From positions 1 to 6,405 of the forward strand of contig NZ_CALIIS010000245.1 of the NCBI RefSeq assembly GCF_938017705.1: a DNA stretch of 6,405 bases, in the 5' to 3' direction. The notes beneath the pieces were generated by a model. The model had not been told where the DNA came from, did no database searches, and saw only the letters and a program-made list of their open reading frames with translations. The position numbers were made by a program, and so were the translations under genes. This document shows, piece by piece, positions 1 through 5,526 of the stretch (position 1 is its first letter; each line of letters starts with the position of its first letter). The stretch is from an uncultured Campylobacter sp. GTDB lineage: Bacteria; Campylobacterota; Campylobacteria; Campylobacterales; Campylobacteraceae.

Positions 1-69
1 TCCGTCGCAGCCTGCGAGCAGTAGCGCGAACACGGCGGCAGCAACTTTTAAATTTAAAAATTTTATCAT
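1..69 (-). CDS. Lipoprotein N-terminus, probably the thioredoxin-like member of the P19/FTR1 operon (partial)
   Basis: Only 23 codons lie in the window; the gene runs off the left edge. They read as a lipoprotein signal: a short basic N-region (K3, K8), a hydrophobic core (residues 9-18) and a lipobox LLLAGC with the lipidated cysteine at residue 21. Asp follows at +2, which in enterobacteria favours retention in the inner membrane; whether that rule holds here is unknown. The ATG shares bases with the TGA of the preceding 124-codon ORF (ATGA). In C. jejuni the ATPase of this locus is followed by thioredoxin-like proteins (Cj1664, Cj1665), so a periplasm-facing thioredoxin-like lipoprotein is the likeliest identity. 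No CxxC active site is in view, so that part is inference from gene order. The lipoprotein call itself is well supported. Confidence 0.7.
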   Translation of the reverse strand, partial: MIKFLNLKVAAAVFALLLAGCDG

Positions 70-440
70 CTAAAACCCGCCTTCGGGCGCGCTAAATCGG
101 CCTTTAAATTTGCGTTTGAAATTTTAAAATTTACGGCGCGATCTGGACGGAAATTTATATCGCGATCCGCGCCTAGGCGTATGTTGCGATCCGCGTCGGA
201 ATCTGTGCCCATAGCGTTTCGGTTTTTAAAATTTAGACTTTTCAAATTTAGACTTTTTAAATTTTTCTCCACTCCGCTAGACTTTGCATCGGCGCTTGAT
301 CTTTCAAGGCAAACAACTTCGGCGGGACGTGAGTAGAAAAAAGCCGTACCTGCTCGCGCGAGCTTTGTGCGGATCCAAAAAGAGCGCGCGGTGTAGGCGG
401 TGAAATTTTTAAATTTTAACGTAGCTTTATTTTTTATCAT
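66..440 (-). CDS. Doubtful 124-residue repeat-rich hypothetical protein
   Basis: This open frame fills the space between the ATPase stop (453) and the lipoprotein start, and its TGA overlaps that start as ATGA. I do not recognise the product. It is basic, has no signal peptide or membrane segment, and its second half is built from short repeats: KSLNL/KSLNF at residues 62-71, then three 8-residue units around ADR or PDR at residues 82-105. The AAATTT-rich DNA typical of this genome's spacers gives much of the Lys/Asn/Phe/Leu content. I see no Shine-Dalgarno before the ATG at 440. For coding: 124 uninterrupted codons, repeats that keep frame (15 and 24 bp), and the ATGA junction. Against: low complexity, no ribosome-binding site, and no counterpart I know of in the related C. 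jejuni locus. It may be an expanded spacer that happens to stay open. Confidence 0.3.
   Translation of the reverse strand: MIKNKATLKFKNFTAYTARSFWIRTKLARAGTAFFYSRPAEVVCLERSSADAKSSGVEKNLKSLNLKSLNFKNRNAMGTDSDADRNIRLGADRDINFRPDRAVNFKISNANLKADLARPKAGFR
72..87 (-). promoter_or_regulatory. Small hairpin and T-run just before the lipoprotein start
   Basis: Read on the minus strand, CCCG-AAGG-CGGG forms a 4-bp stem with a tetraloop, followed by TTTT and, 2 nt later, the lipoprotein ATG. The AAGG in the loop is the only Shine-Dalgarno-like string here, about 10 nt upstream of the start. A second register (CGCC-CGAA-GGCG) is also possible. It could tune translation or act as a weak attenuator, but the stem is short and may be chance. 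Confidence 0.25.
119..132. repeat. AAATTTTAAAATTT palindrome, copy in the 124-codon ORF
   Basis: One exact copy of a 14-bp self-complementary sequence that occurs five times in this window. The others are at 1338-1351, 5188-5201, 5222-5235 and 5333-5346. In the minus-strand ORF it contributes to VNFKISN. Confidence 0.8.
126..197 (-). repeat. 24-bp degenerate tandem repeat, three copies
   Basis: Three consecutive 24-bp units encode DADRNIRL, GADRDINF and RPDRAVNF in the frame of the 124-codon ORF. The core GATCGC is kept in all three, and the last two end in AAATTT. A fourth, much weaker unit (KISNANLK) may follow. The period is a multiple of three, so the frame is kept. Confidence 0.6.
229..258 (-). 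repeat. 15-bp tandem repeat, two copies
   Basis: Two adjacent 15-bp units differ only at the last base. On the plus strand each reads AAATTTAGACTTTT plus C or T, and a further AAATTT follows. In the minus-strand ORF they encode KSLNL and KSLNF. The size is consistent with slippage or duplication. Confidence 0.7.
262..342. repeat. Imperfect inverted repeat bounding an 81-bp segment
   Basis: The left arm TTTTTCTCCACTC (262-274) matches the complement of the right arm GAGTAGAAAAA (331-341), apart from a 2-nt insertion. A small perfect hairpin, CTTGA-TCTT-TCAAG, lies inside (295-308). This could be a miniature dispersed repeat element or a folded RNA segment. No target-site duplication is evident, so the element call is tentative. 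Confidence 0.3.
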
Positions 441-452
441 GCGAGCTAAATT

Positions 453-1355
453 TTACGCACCATCATTTTGCGCGCTAGAATTTTTGGCACCTTGATTTTC
501 GCCGTTAGAATTTTCGGCACTCTGATCTTCGCCACCTAAATTTTGCGAAGCGGAATTTTTCTCACTCGTGCTCGAATTTTTATCGCCGTTCTTCGCTTTT
601 AAATTTTCGGCGTTAGAGCTTTGTGAAGCGCTTTGGCTTAAATCGCGATCTGAATTTTCACCCTGAGAGCCTAGATGATGTTTCATCGTGCTTTGATCCA
701 AAAGCTCTATTCGATCGAGCTTGCCGTGTCTTAGGCGCACCACTTTGTCGGCAAATTTACCGAGCTCTTCGTTGTGCGTAACCAAAAGCAGCGTCTTGCC
801 CTCGCTGCGAAGCGTCTGAAAGAGCTGCAAAACCACGCGCTCGTTGGCCTCGTCGAGGTTGCCCGTAGGTTCATCCGCGATGATAATGTCGGGATCATTG
901 ATGAGTGCACGCGCGATGCATACACGCTGCTGCTCGCCGCCGCTAAGTTCGCTAGGGCGGTGCGTGATGCGGTGCCCGAGCCCTACTTTCTCAAGCGCTG
1001 CTTTGGCGCTGTCCTCGTCCACGCAGCTGTGGTAGTATTGATTTAGCATGACGTTTTCGACGGCCGTTAGGTAAGGAATTAGGTGAAACTGCTGAAACAC
1101 GAGACCGATCTTTTTGCGGCGAAATTCTAAAATTTGCTCGTCGTTTAGCACGCTCGCGTCGGCTCCGCCTAGGATGTATCTGCCCGCAGTGGGGGTGTCC
1201 ATCAGGCTTAGGATATTTACGAGCGTGCTCTTGCCGCTGCCGCTTGGACCCATTATGCTGACCCACTCGCCGCTTAAAACGTCGAAGCTGATATTATCGA
1301 GCGCCTTGACCTCGCCGAAGTATTTGCAGATGCCTTCAAATTTTAAAATTTCCAT
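453..1355 (-). CDS. ABC transporter ATPase (MacB/LolD type) with a low-complexity C-terminal tail
   Basis: This is the cytoplasmic ATPase that powers the two FtsX-type permeases upstream. The motifs are intact: Walker A GPSGSGKST (36-44), Q-loop glutamine in VFQQ (about 88), signature LSGGEQQR (137-144), Walker B IIIADEP with D161 and E162, D-loop GNLD (165-168) and H-loop H194. The catalytic domain ends near residue 222, the usual length of a LolD/MacB-like ATPase. Beyond it lies a hydrophilic tail of about 75 residues rich in Asn, Ser, Gly, Glu and Gln, ending in 10-residue repeats; I know of no such tail in the family. The ATG sits 1 nt after the permease stop, with AGGGA upstream inside the permease's last codons, so translation is likely coupled. 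It corresponds by order and type to C. jejuni Cj1663. The substrate of the ABC module is not established from sequence. Confidence 0.93.
   Translation of the reverse strand: MEILKFEGICKYFGEVKALDNISFDVLSGEWVSIMGPSGSGKSTLVNILSLMDTPTAGRYILGGADASVLNDEQILEFRRKKIGLVFQQFHLIPYLTAVENVMLNQYYHSCVDEDSAKAALEKVGLGHRITHRPSELSGGEQQRVCIARALINDPDIIIADEPTGNLDEANERVVLQLFQTLRSEGKTLLLVTHNEELGKFADKVVRLRHGKLDRIELLDQSTMKHHLGSQGENSDRDLSQSASQSSNAENLKAKNGDKNSSTSEKNSASQNLGGEDQSAENSNGENQGAKNSSAQNDGA
456..533 (-). repeat. 30-bp tandem repeat at the 3' end of the ATPase gene
   Basis: Two 30-bp units (504-533 and 474-503) encode the 10-residue repeats GEDQSAENSN and GENQGAKNSS. A degenerate partial third copy (AQNDGA) runs into the stop codon. 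The DNA shows the same period: TAGAATTTT at 476 and 506, and TAAATTTT at 447. The units have diverged but keep frame. Confidence 0.65.
1338..1351. repeat. AAATTTTAAAATTT palindrome, copy at the ATPase 5' end
   Basis: An exact copy of the recurring 14-bp palindrome lies within codons 2-6 of the ATPase gene (residues EILKF). Its place inside a conserved reading frame shows the motif is tolerated in coding DNA as well as in spacers. Confidence 0.8.
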
Positions 1356-1356
1356 G

Positions 1357-2490
1357 TCATTCCCTTAATAGATTCGCTAAATTCGGATTCAGCGCCTTTT
1401 TGATCGGATAGTAGCTTGCCGCGAGCGCAAAAATCAGGCTCAGCACGACCGCCGCAAAGAGGCTGATTAGCCTAAAATCCACGCTGCTTGAAAATATCAG
1501 ATGCCCCAGCAAGATCGCGAGCAGGTATCCCACGAATACCCCCACTAGCGAGCCTGCGACGCAGACGGTTAAAATTTCGCTCAGGATCAGGTGGAGCAAA
1601 TTTTGTTTGCTCGCGCCGATTGCGCGGATGAGCGCGAACTCTTTGATGCGCGAAAGCAGGATCGAGCTAAGGCTCGTGTTGATGCAGACCGAGGTGATCA
1701 GAAGGATCGTAATGCCGATAAGAAGCATCAAGAGCTTGATTTTGTTTAAGATGATGCCCTGGGTCTTGGATACCTTGCCGATCGGCGCGAAGCTCATCTG
1801 CGCATCGCTTAGACTTTTTGAAATTTCGCTAAGCTGCTTAAAATCGCCGCTTACGATCGCTTCGGCGTAATTTACCTGCGCAGGCTGATTTAAAATTTTT
1901 TGCGCCAGCGGCAGCGAGATTAGCAGCATGCCGTCCTCTTTCTGTCCGTCATAGACGATGCCTTTTATCTTAACCTTGCTCGTTTCATTTGAGCCGATCG
2001 GCGTGATCTCGATACTATCGCCGAGCTTCGCGCCCAAAAGTTTGGCGAGATCCTGCCCGATGAGCGCGTTTTTATCGTCGAAATCCACGCCGATAAACGA
2101 GCCCTCTTTAAGATCCAAAAACGGCATCGTATCGCGCAGAGAGGAGAAATTTACCCCCATGATGATGCCTGAGTTTACGCCTAAATTTGCGCTGCCGAAA
2201 AGGTATTTATTCGCGCTTTTCAGTGCGGAGATTTTAGCGAACTTCGCATCGAGCGCCGCTTCGTCCATATGGGAATTTTCTAAATTTGCAGGGCTTACGA
2301 TCAAATTTGCGCCGTAGCTGTTTAGCTCGCTGGCGACCTTTTTATCGATGTCGGCGTAGATATTTACGAACGCCGCGCAAACTGCGCTGCCCAGCATGAT
2401 CGCGACGAAAATCACGAAGCTGCGAATGCCGCTGTTGATGATACTTTTAAAGATCGCGCCTCTAAAAAACGCTCCGTTATTTCCTACCAT
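1357..2490 (-). CDS. FtsX/MacB-type ABC transporter permease, second of the pair
   Basis: An inner-membrane subunit of 377 residues with the classic layout. One N-terminal helix (about 22-45) is followed by a periplasmic MacB-like domain (about 46-250) and three C-terminal helices (about 251-275, 301-330 and 340-360). The cytoplasmic loop SRIKEFALIRAIGAS (280-294) between helices 2 and 3 is the FtsX-family hallmark for contact with the ATPase, and the C-terminus YPIKKALNPNLANLLRE is typical. The start overlaps the end of the other permease gene by 14 bp and is preceded by a strong GGAGGT, which supports this ATG. It differs clearly from the first permease, so the pair probably forms a heterodimer. 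It corresponds to C. jejuni Cj1662. The family moves lipoproteins, peptides or drugs, or acts mechanically; its role in iron uptake is not settled. Confidence 0.92.
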   Translation of the reverse strand: MVGNNGAFFRGAIFKSIINSGIRSFVIFVAIMLGSAVCAAFVNIYADIDKKVASELNSYGANLIVSPANLENSHMDEAALDAKFAKISALKSANKYLFGSANLGVNSGIIMGVNFSSLRDTMPFLDLKEGSFIGVDFDDKNALIGQDLAKLLGAKLGDSIEITPIGSNETSKVKIKGIVYDGQKEDGMLLISLPLAQKILNQPAQVNYAEAIVSGDFKQLSEISKSLSDAQMSFAPIGKVSKTQGIILNKIKLLMLLIGITILLITSVCINTSLSSILLSRIKEFALIRAIGASKQNLLHLILSEILTVCVAGSLVGVFVGYLLAILLGHLIFSSSVDFRLISLFAAVVLSLIFALAASYYPIKKALNPNLANLLRE

Positions 2491-3721
2491 AAAGCACCTC
2501 CGCAGGCAGTAGCTTGATCACTCCGCGTAGCGGCAAAATCGAGCCAATAATGCAAATAAGAAGTCCAAAAACGATGCTAAGCGGAAAAACCATAAGCGAG
2601 ACGCCGATAAAGGAGCCAAAAATTTGATACGCGATCGCCCAGCTAAGCGCGTAGCCTACGACTGCGCCCACGAGTGAGCTTGCTATGCAGATGACGAAAA
2701 TTTCGGCGGCGAACTGGATATAGATCATAAAGTTGCTCGCTCCCAGCGCCTTAAGCAAGCCGATCTCCTTTTTACGTTTGTAAATTTCGCTGCTTAGCAG
2801 GCTCGTGATGCAGATGCTTGAAATTAGCAGCGACAGAATGCTTACGACGCCCATTAAATTTTGAATCTTCTTCGTGATGCCGCTTTGAGCTTCGCTGACG
2901 CTAAGCACCGCCTTGGCGCTTGCGTTTGGATACTCCTCGGTGATCTGATATGCGATGGAGCTAACGTATGCTGAGCAGTACCAGGTGTCGTATTCTGTGG
3001 CGTCTAGATTATCGAGACTCCTTCTTGCCTTTACGGACAGATCGTCTTCGGGGATCGTCATGGCGCTAACTTCTGCCTTGGCGATGAGACCCTCTTTGTG
3101 CATTAGCTTTTGTACCAGAGATAAATTTGCGATCAGCTTTTTGGCTTCATCCTCCGCGCCGTGCAAAATCCCAACAACCTTAACCTCATAATCTCCAAGC
3201 TTAACCGTATCGCCGATCTTTAGCCCAAGCTCGTCTCCTGCAAGCACCTCGTCATCGGCACCGTCTTTTACCCACTGTCCCTCTACGCTCCAAAACGGAT
3301 AGAGCGAGCGCACGCCCGATCTGAAATCAGGCTCGTCGCTAACTCCTACGTCCTTTTCGAAGTATGTCCCCACGACGTCGTAATCTCCCGCGCGGGTAGT
3401 TAAAAAGGGCGCAAAGGCGGTGATATTGTTGCGCCAAAAAATTTCTTTGATCTTATGCAGCTCGCTCTCTTTTAAGAAATCGTCATTCTTAAGCGGCGAG
3501 TATTCGCGCCCACCGATCTCGATACTTAGGCTTTGCGAGCGCGGTAGCACGACGATATTAGATCCGTAGCTACGTAGCTCCTTAGCGACCTGATCGCCGA
3601 TTTTTAGCGTGATATTTAGCATGCAAGCGATCAGCGAGACCGATAAAAATATGGTCAAAAACGCTAAAATTTTGCTATCCCTGGAGTTTAAAATGGAGGA
3701 TTTGATGATGCGTAAAAACAT
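2477..3721 (-). CDS. FtsX/MacB-type ABC transporter permease, first of the pair
   Basis: An inner-membrane subunit of 414 residues. It has one helix near the N-terminus (about 18-38), a large periplasmic MacB-like domain (about 40-287) and three C-terminal helices (about 288-310, 336-364 and 374-398). The loop YKRKKEIGLLKALGAS (314-329) and the end LPLRGVIKLLPAEVLYG (396-412) are family signatures. The ATG shares one base with the TAA of the upstream gene (TAATG), and AAGGAG sits 8 nt before it, so translation is coupled. Its periplasmic domain is about 40 residues longer than that of its partner. It corresponds to C. jejuni Cj1661. With the partner permease and the ATPase it should form a MacB- or LolCDE-like complex; no outer-membrane or adaptor partner is encoded here. 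Confidence 0.92.
   Translation of the reverse strand: MFLRIIKSSILNSRDSKILAFLTIFLSVSLIACMLNITLKIGDQVAKELRSYGSNIVVLPRSQSLSIEIGGREYSPLKNDDFLKESELHKIKEIFWRNNITAFAPFLTTRAGDYDVVGTYFEKDVGVSDEPDFRSGVRSLYPFWSVEGQWVKDGADDEVLAGDELGLKIGDTVKLGDYEVKVVGILHGAEDEAKKLIANLSLVQKLMHKEGLIAKAEVSAMTIPEDDLSVKARRSLDNLDATEYDTWYCSAYVSSIAYQITEEYPNASAKAVLSVSEAQSGITKKIQNLMGVVSILSLLISSICITSLLSSEIYKRKKEIGLLKALGASNFMIYIQFAAEIFVICIASSLVGAVVGYALSWAIAYQIFGSFIGVSLMVFPLSIVFGLLICIIGSILPLRGVIKLLPAEVLYGRK
2496..2501 (-). promoter_or_regulatory. Shine-Dalgarno that sets the start of the second permease
   Basis: On the minus strand GGAGGT lies 5 nt before the ATG at 2490, within the last codons of the first permease gene. This near-perfect site fixes the overlapping start and allows independent re-initiation as well as coupling. 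Confidence 0.75.
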
Positions 3722-5139
3722 TATTTAAGCTCCTTTAGCGTGCCGTTTTCATCTACATAGCGCTCAGGATGCGCGGTGAAGGCGTTTGCATTCGCTTCGC
3801 TTTCGAAAAAGTAGGTGCGTCCGTAGTAAAGATAGCTAAATTTAGAGGTGTTTAAAATTTCTTTTCTACTGACCGGATCGATTACCTTTTTATCCACAAT
3901 CTCCGAGAAATAGGACGCGCCGTCCTCGATCGTCTTAAGTGCGATGACGATATTTTGCCCCTCTAGCTTATAATCTAGCGGGATCGGATTGCAACCGCCC
4001 AATTTGCCGACGCTCGGTAAAAAGATACGCACGTTGCAAGCGATGCAGATGAGCTCGTCGCCTTTTTTGATATAGCCCATATCGCCGCAGATCGAGCACG
4101 CATCAAAAACCGCGACCGGGGCAAATTTATCCGTGAAGCGGTTTAGTAGAAAAAACCTGACCTTATGCCCGTCATCGGTGACGTAGGCAAAGCGGTGCAG
4201 CTTGCCGTCCTTTACGATGTTTGCATCGATCACAAATTCCGCGCCTTGCGGCTCGATGATCTTAGGCTCATCGATCGTAGGCGGTTTTGAAGCGACCAAG
4301 ATATAATAAAGCCCCAAAAAGCTGATTAAAACCCCAAGCGACAAGATCAGGCTAAAATCTCTAAAAATGGCAAATCTGCCCGCTTTAACCTCTCTAAATT
4401 TTATAATGTCCGCTTCGCGAGGTACACGCCTTGGCGCACGAAATACCGTAAGTAGCGCAATTAGCGCGGCTATAAGGCAAAGAGCTAGCGTCAGATAGGA
4501 GTTATTGTAGTGGATGATTTTAGCGATGACGCTTAGAAACTCGGACGAGCCGATCGCGTTTGAAAGCCCTTCAAAACCCTTCGCAGCTAGCGCTTTGGGT
4601 GCGTCCGCCTGGCGCAGATCAAGACCTAAAAAGCCGATTTCAGCAATAAAGGCAAACGCCCATGCAAGAGCAAACGACGCCAGCCTCGCGCCTCTGCCGG
4701 TGCGAGCCAAAACCGCGCGGTAAATGAAATAGAATAAAATGAGCGCCAGCACACCTAAAACCGCCATAAAGAGGTTGGTTAGGCTGAAGCTATCCAGCAG
4801 CTCGCCGGAGAAAATTTTAAAATTCATCCCTATGAAGCGGTATTCAAATCCATACGCGCAACCAAGAGCAAAAATAACTATAGCGGTAAGATAGAATCGC
4901 TTAAACTTAAACGCAAGCAGTAGCGCGAGCAGCGCTAAAAGTGCGAGCGCATCAAATACGATCTTGCCCGTATCGGCGTTTGCCGAGCGCGCAAATGCGC
5001 TAAAGCACAGCGCCCCAAACGCAGCTCCAAAAAGCGCAGGCAAAAACGATGCGCTGATAAAGCGCCTACCGCCCAGATATGCGCTTAAAAACGCGAGCGG
5101 AAACAGAGCCAAGCTAACGTGATAAAAAAATATCGTCAT
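3721..5139 (-). CDS. Membrane protein with cysteine-rich DUF2318 region and YHS-like C-terminus
   Basis: A 472-residue protein matching C. jejuni Cj1660 in position and type. The first 285 residues hold about eight membrane helices (near 5-21, 29-50, 61-78, 82-98, 119-141, 151-175, 214-233 and 262-282). A soluble domain follows, presumably periplasmic. It contains CSICG (C348, C351), CIAC (C365, C368) and GGCNPIPL (C383), the cysteine pattern of DUF2318, a family often annotated as Fe-S containing. Residues about 418-465 resemble a YHS domain (DPVS, then YYGRTYFF, then HPERY), but the cysteines usual in YHS metal sites are replaced (DPVS for DPVC, and FESEAN without cysteine). The start has a GAGGA site 6 nt upstream. 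A role in electron transfer or metal handling for FTR1/P19 is inference. The gene is separated from p19 by 387 bp. Confidence 0.9.
   Translation of the reverse strand: MTIFFYHVSLALFPLAFLSAYLGGRRFISASFLPALFGAAFGALCFSAFARSANADTGKIVFDALALLALLALLLAFKFKRFYLTAIVIFALGCAYGFEYRFIGMNFKIFSGELLDSFSLTNLFMAVLGVLALILFYFIYRAVLARTGRGARLASFALAWAFAFIAEIGFLGLDLRQADAPKALAAKGFEGLSNAIGSSEFLSVIAKIIHYNNSYLTLALCLIAALIALLTVFRAPRRVPREADIIKFREVKAGRFAIFRDFSLILSLGVLISFLGLYYILVASKPPTIDEPKIIEPQGAEFVIDANIVKDGKLHRFAYVTDDGHKVRFFLLNRFTDKFAPVAVFDACSICGDMGYIKKGDELICIACNVRIFLPSVGKLGGCNPIPLDYKLEGQNIVIALKTIEDGASYFSEIVDKKVIDPVSRKEILNTSKFSYLYYGRTYFFESEANANAFTAHPERYVDENGTLKELK
3730..3735 (-). promoter_or_regulatory. Shine-Dalgarno of the first permease
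   Basis: AAGGAG on the minus strand, formed by the last Lys-Glu codons of the DUF2318 gene, lies 8 nt before the ATG at 3721. It supports the TAATG start-stop junction. Confidence 0.7.
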
Positions 5140-5145
5140 TAAAAA

Positions 5146-5150
5146 TCCTC
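5146..5150 (-). promoter_or_regulatory. Shine-Dalgarno of the DUF2318 gene
   Basis: GAGGA on the minus strand lies 6 nt before the ATG at 5139. It is the only good site near the start of the frame and fixes the left end of the spacer. Confidence 0.7.
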
Positions 5151-5187
5151 ATCGAGCCTAATGCGCGTAAATCGCCTATAATTGCTT

Positions 5188-5346
5188 AAATTTTAAAATT
5201 TTAAAACCTACGCCATTTTGTAAATTTTAAAATTTCAAATCAGCCCGCAAAAAGTTCGCAGCAATAGAGCCGCCCGCAAAGAGAAATTCGACTCGCTATT
5301 GCTTTGGTTTTATCTCGTCCTTGCGGTGCGCTAAATTTTAAAATTT
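5188..5346. repeat. Three copies of the AAATTTTAAAATTT palindrome in the spacer
   Basis: Exact 14-bp copies lie at 5188-5201, 5222-5235 and 5333-5346, most preceded by T. The first extends on to TTTTAAAA. Being self-complementary, each can form a cruciform or short RNA stem, or bind a dimeric protein. The same motif occurs at 119 and 1338, and a near copy at 4811-4823. Confidence 0.8.
5260..5303. repeat. 8-bp inverted repeat with 28-nt spacer
   Basis: AGCAATAG (5260-5267) and CTATTGCT (5296-5303) are perfect complements. In RNA they would close a stem-loop in the leader of the DUF2318 gene. The arms are short enough that chance is possible. Confidence 0.4.
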
Positions 5347-5376
5347 TGCCGCAGCTAAAAGATTCGTAAGCTTAAA

Positions 5377-5417
5377 CGCATTAAAGCAAAAACGATGCGC
5401 TTTGGCTACGGCGTAGC
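5377..5417. repeat. Two small adjacent inverted repeats
   Basis: CGCAT (5377-5381) pairs with ATGCG (5395-5399) across 13 nt. Directly beside it GCTAC (5405-5409) pairs with GTAGC (5413-5417) across 3 nt. Both are short stems. Together with the neighbouring repeats they make this part of the spacer unusually rich in potential RNA structure. Confidence 0.35.
5380..5388 (-). promoter_or_regulatory. Possible extended -10 promoter element for the DUF2318 gene
   Basis: On the minus strand TGCTTTAAT matches the extended -10 form TGnTATAAT with one mismatch, a type common in Campylobacter, which lacks a strong -35. It would start transcription near 5373 and leave a leader of roughly 235 nt before the DUF2318 gene. 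AT-rich DNA yields such matches often, so this is a weak call. Confidence 0.25.
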
Positions 5418-5488
5418 GATTAAATTTTAAATGGGCTAAAGTAACCGCCTTAAATTTAAAGCATGCGGCTAAAACCCAATACCGCTAG

Positions 5489-5518
5489 GGCTCTGCCGAA
5501 AACAAACTCGGCGGAGCC
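5489..5518 (-). terminator. Strong hairpin after p19, possible partial terminator or 3' stabiliser
   Basis: GGCTC-C-GCCGA on the minus strand pairs with TCGGC-A-GAGCC across an 8-nt loop: an 11-position stem with one central C-A mismatch. It starts 8 nt after the p19 stop. No strong T-run follows (the nearest is GGGTTTTAG, about 15 nt on), so it is not a textbook terminator. In the plus-strand transcript the mismatch becomes a U-G wobble. It could lower read-through or protect the 3' end of an FTR1-p19 message. Confidence 0.5.
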
Positions 5519-5526
5519 ATCTATGA

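Larger units (their letters stand above)
5140..5526. other. 387-bp non-coding spacer between p19 and the DUF2318 gene
   Basis: No credible reading frame is present on either strand. On the minus strand the first ATG after p19 gives only 11 codons. The stretch holds an 11-bp hairpin just after p19, at least three further inverted repeats, three exact AAATTTTAAAATTT palindromes, two related AT motifs (5421-5432 and 5451-5460), and a possible extended -10 box. All other convincing junctions in the locus are under 15 nt, so this gap stands out. It may carry an internal promoter and partial terminator, a processed or structured leader, or simply accumulated repeat sequence. I could not make out a clear Fur box. 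Confidence 0.8.

Noticed and set aside
456..533. CRISPR-like array
   Set aside because: The repeats are directly adjacent, have no unique spacers, and encode a 10-residue repeat in frame with the ATPase.
731..1266. Other minus-strand frames inside the ATPase gene
   Set aside because: They are out-of-frame shadows of a gene whose ABC motifs are all intact.
1958..2317. Plus-strand 119-codon frame opposite the second permease, and similar plus-strand frames elsewhere
   Set aside because: They lie antisense to well-conserved genes, have no recognisable product, and are explained by the codon use of the opposite strand.
5171..5206. Fur box or TATAAT promoter near the DUF2318 start
   Set aside because: The perfect TATAAT at 5177-5182 is on the plus strand with no gene to serve. 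On the minus strand the match is poor, and no clear Fur-like inverted repeat stands out from the general AT richness.
5140..5526. Decayed gene in the spacer
   Set aside because: Reading both strands shows only very short frames and no stretch resembling a known protein of the locus.
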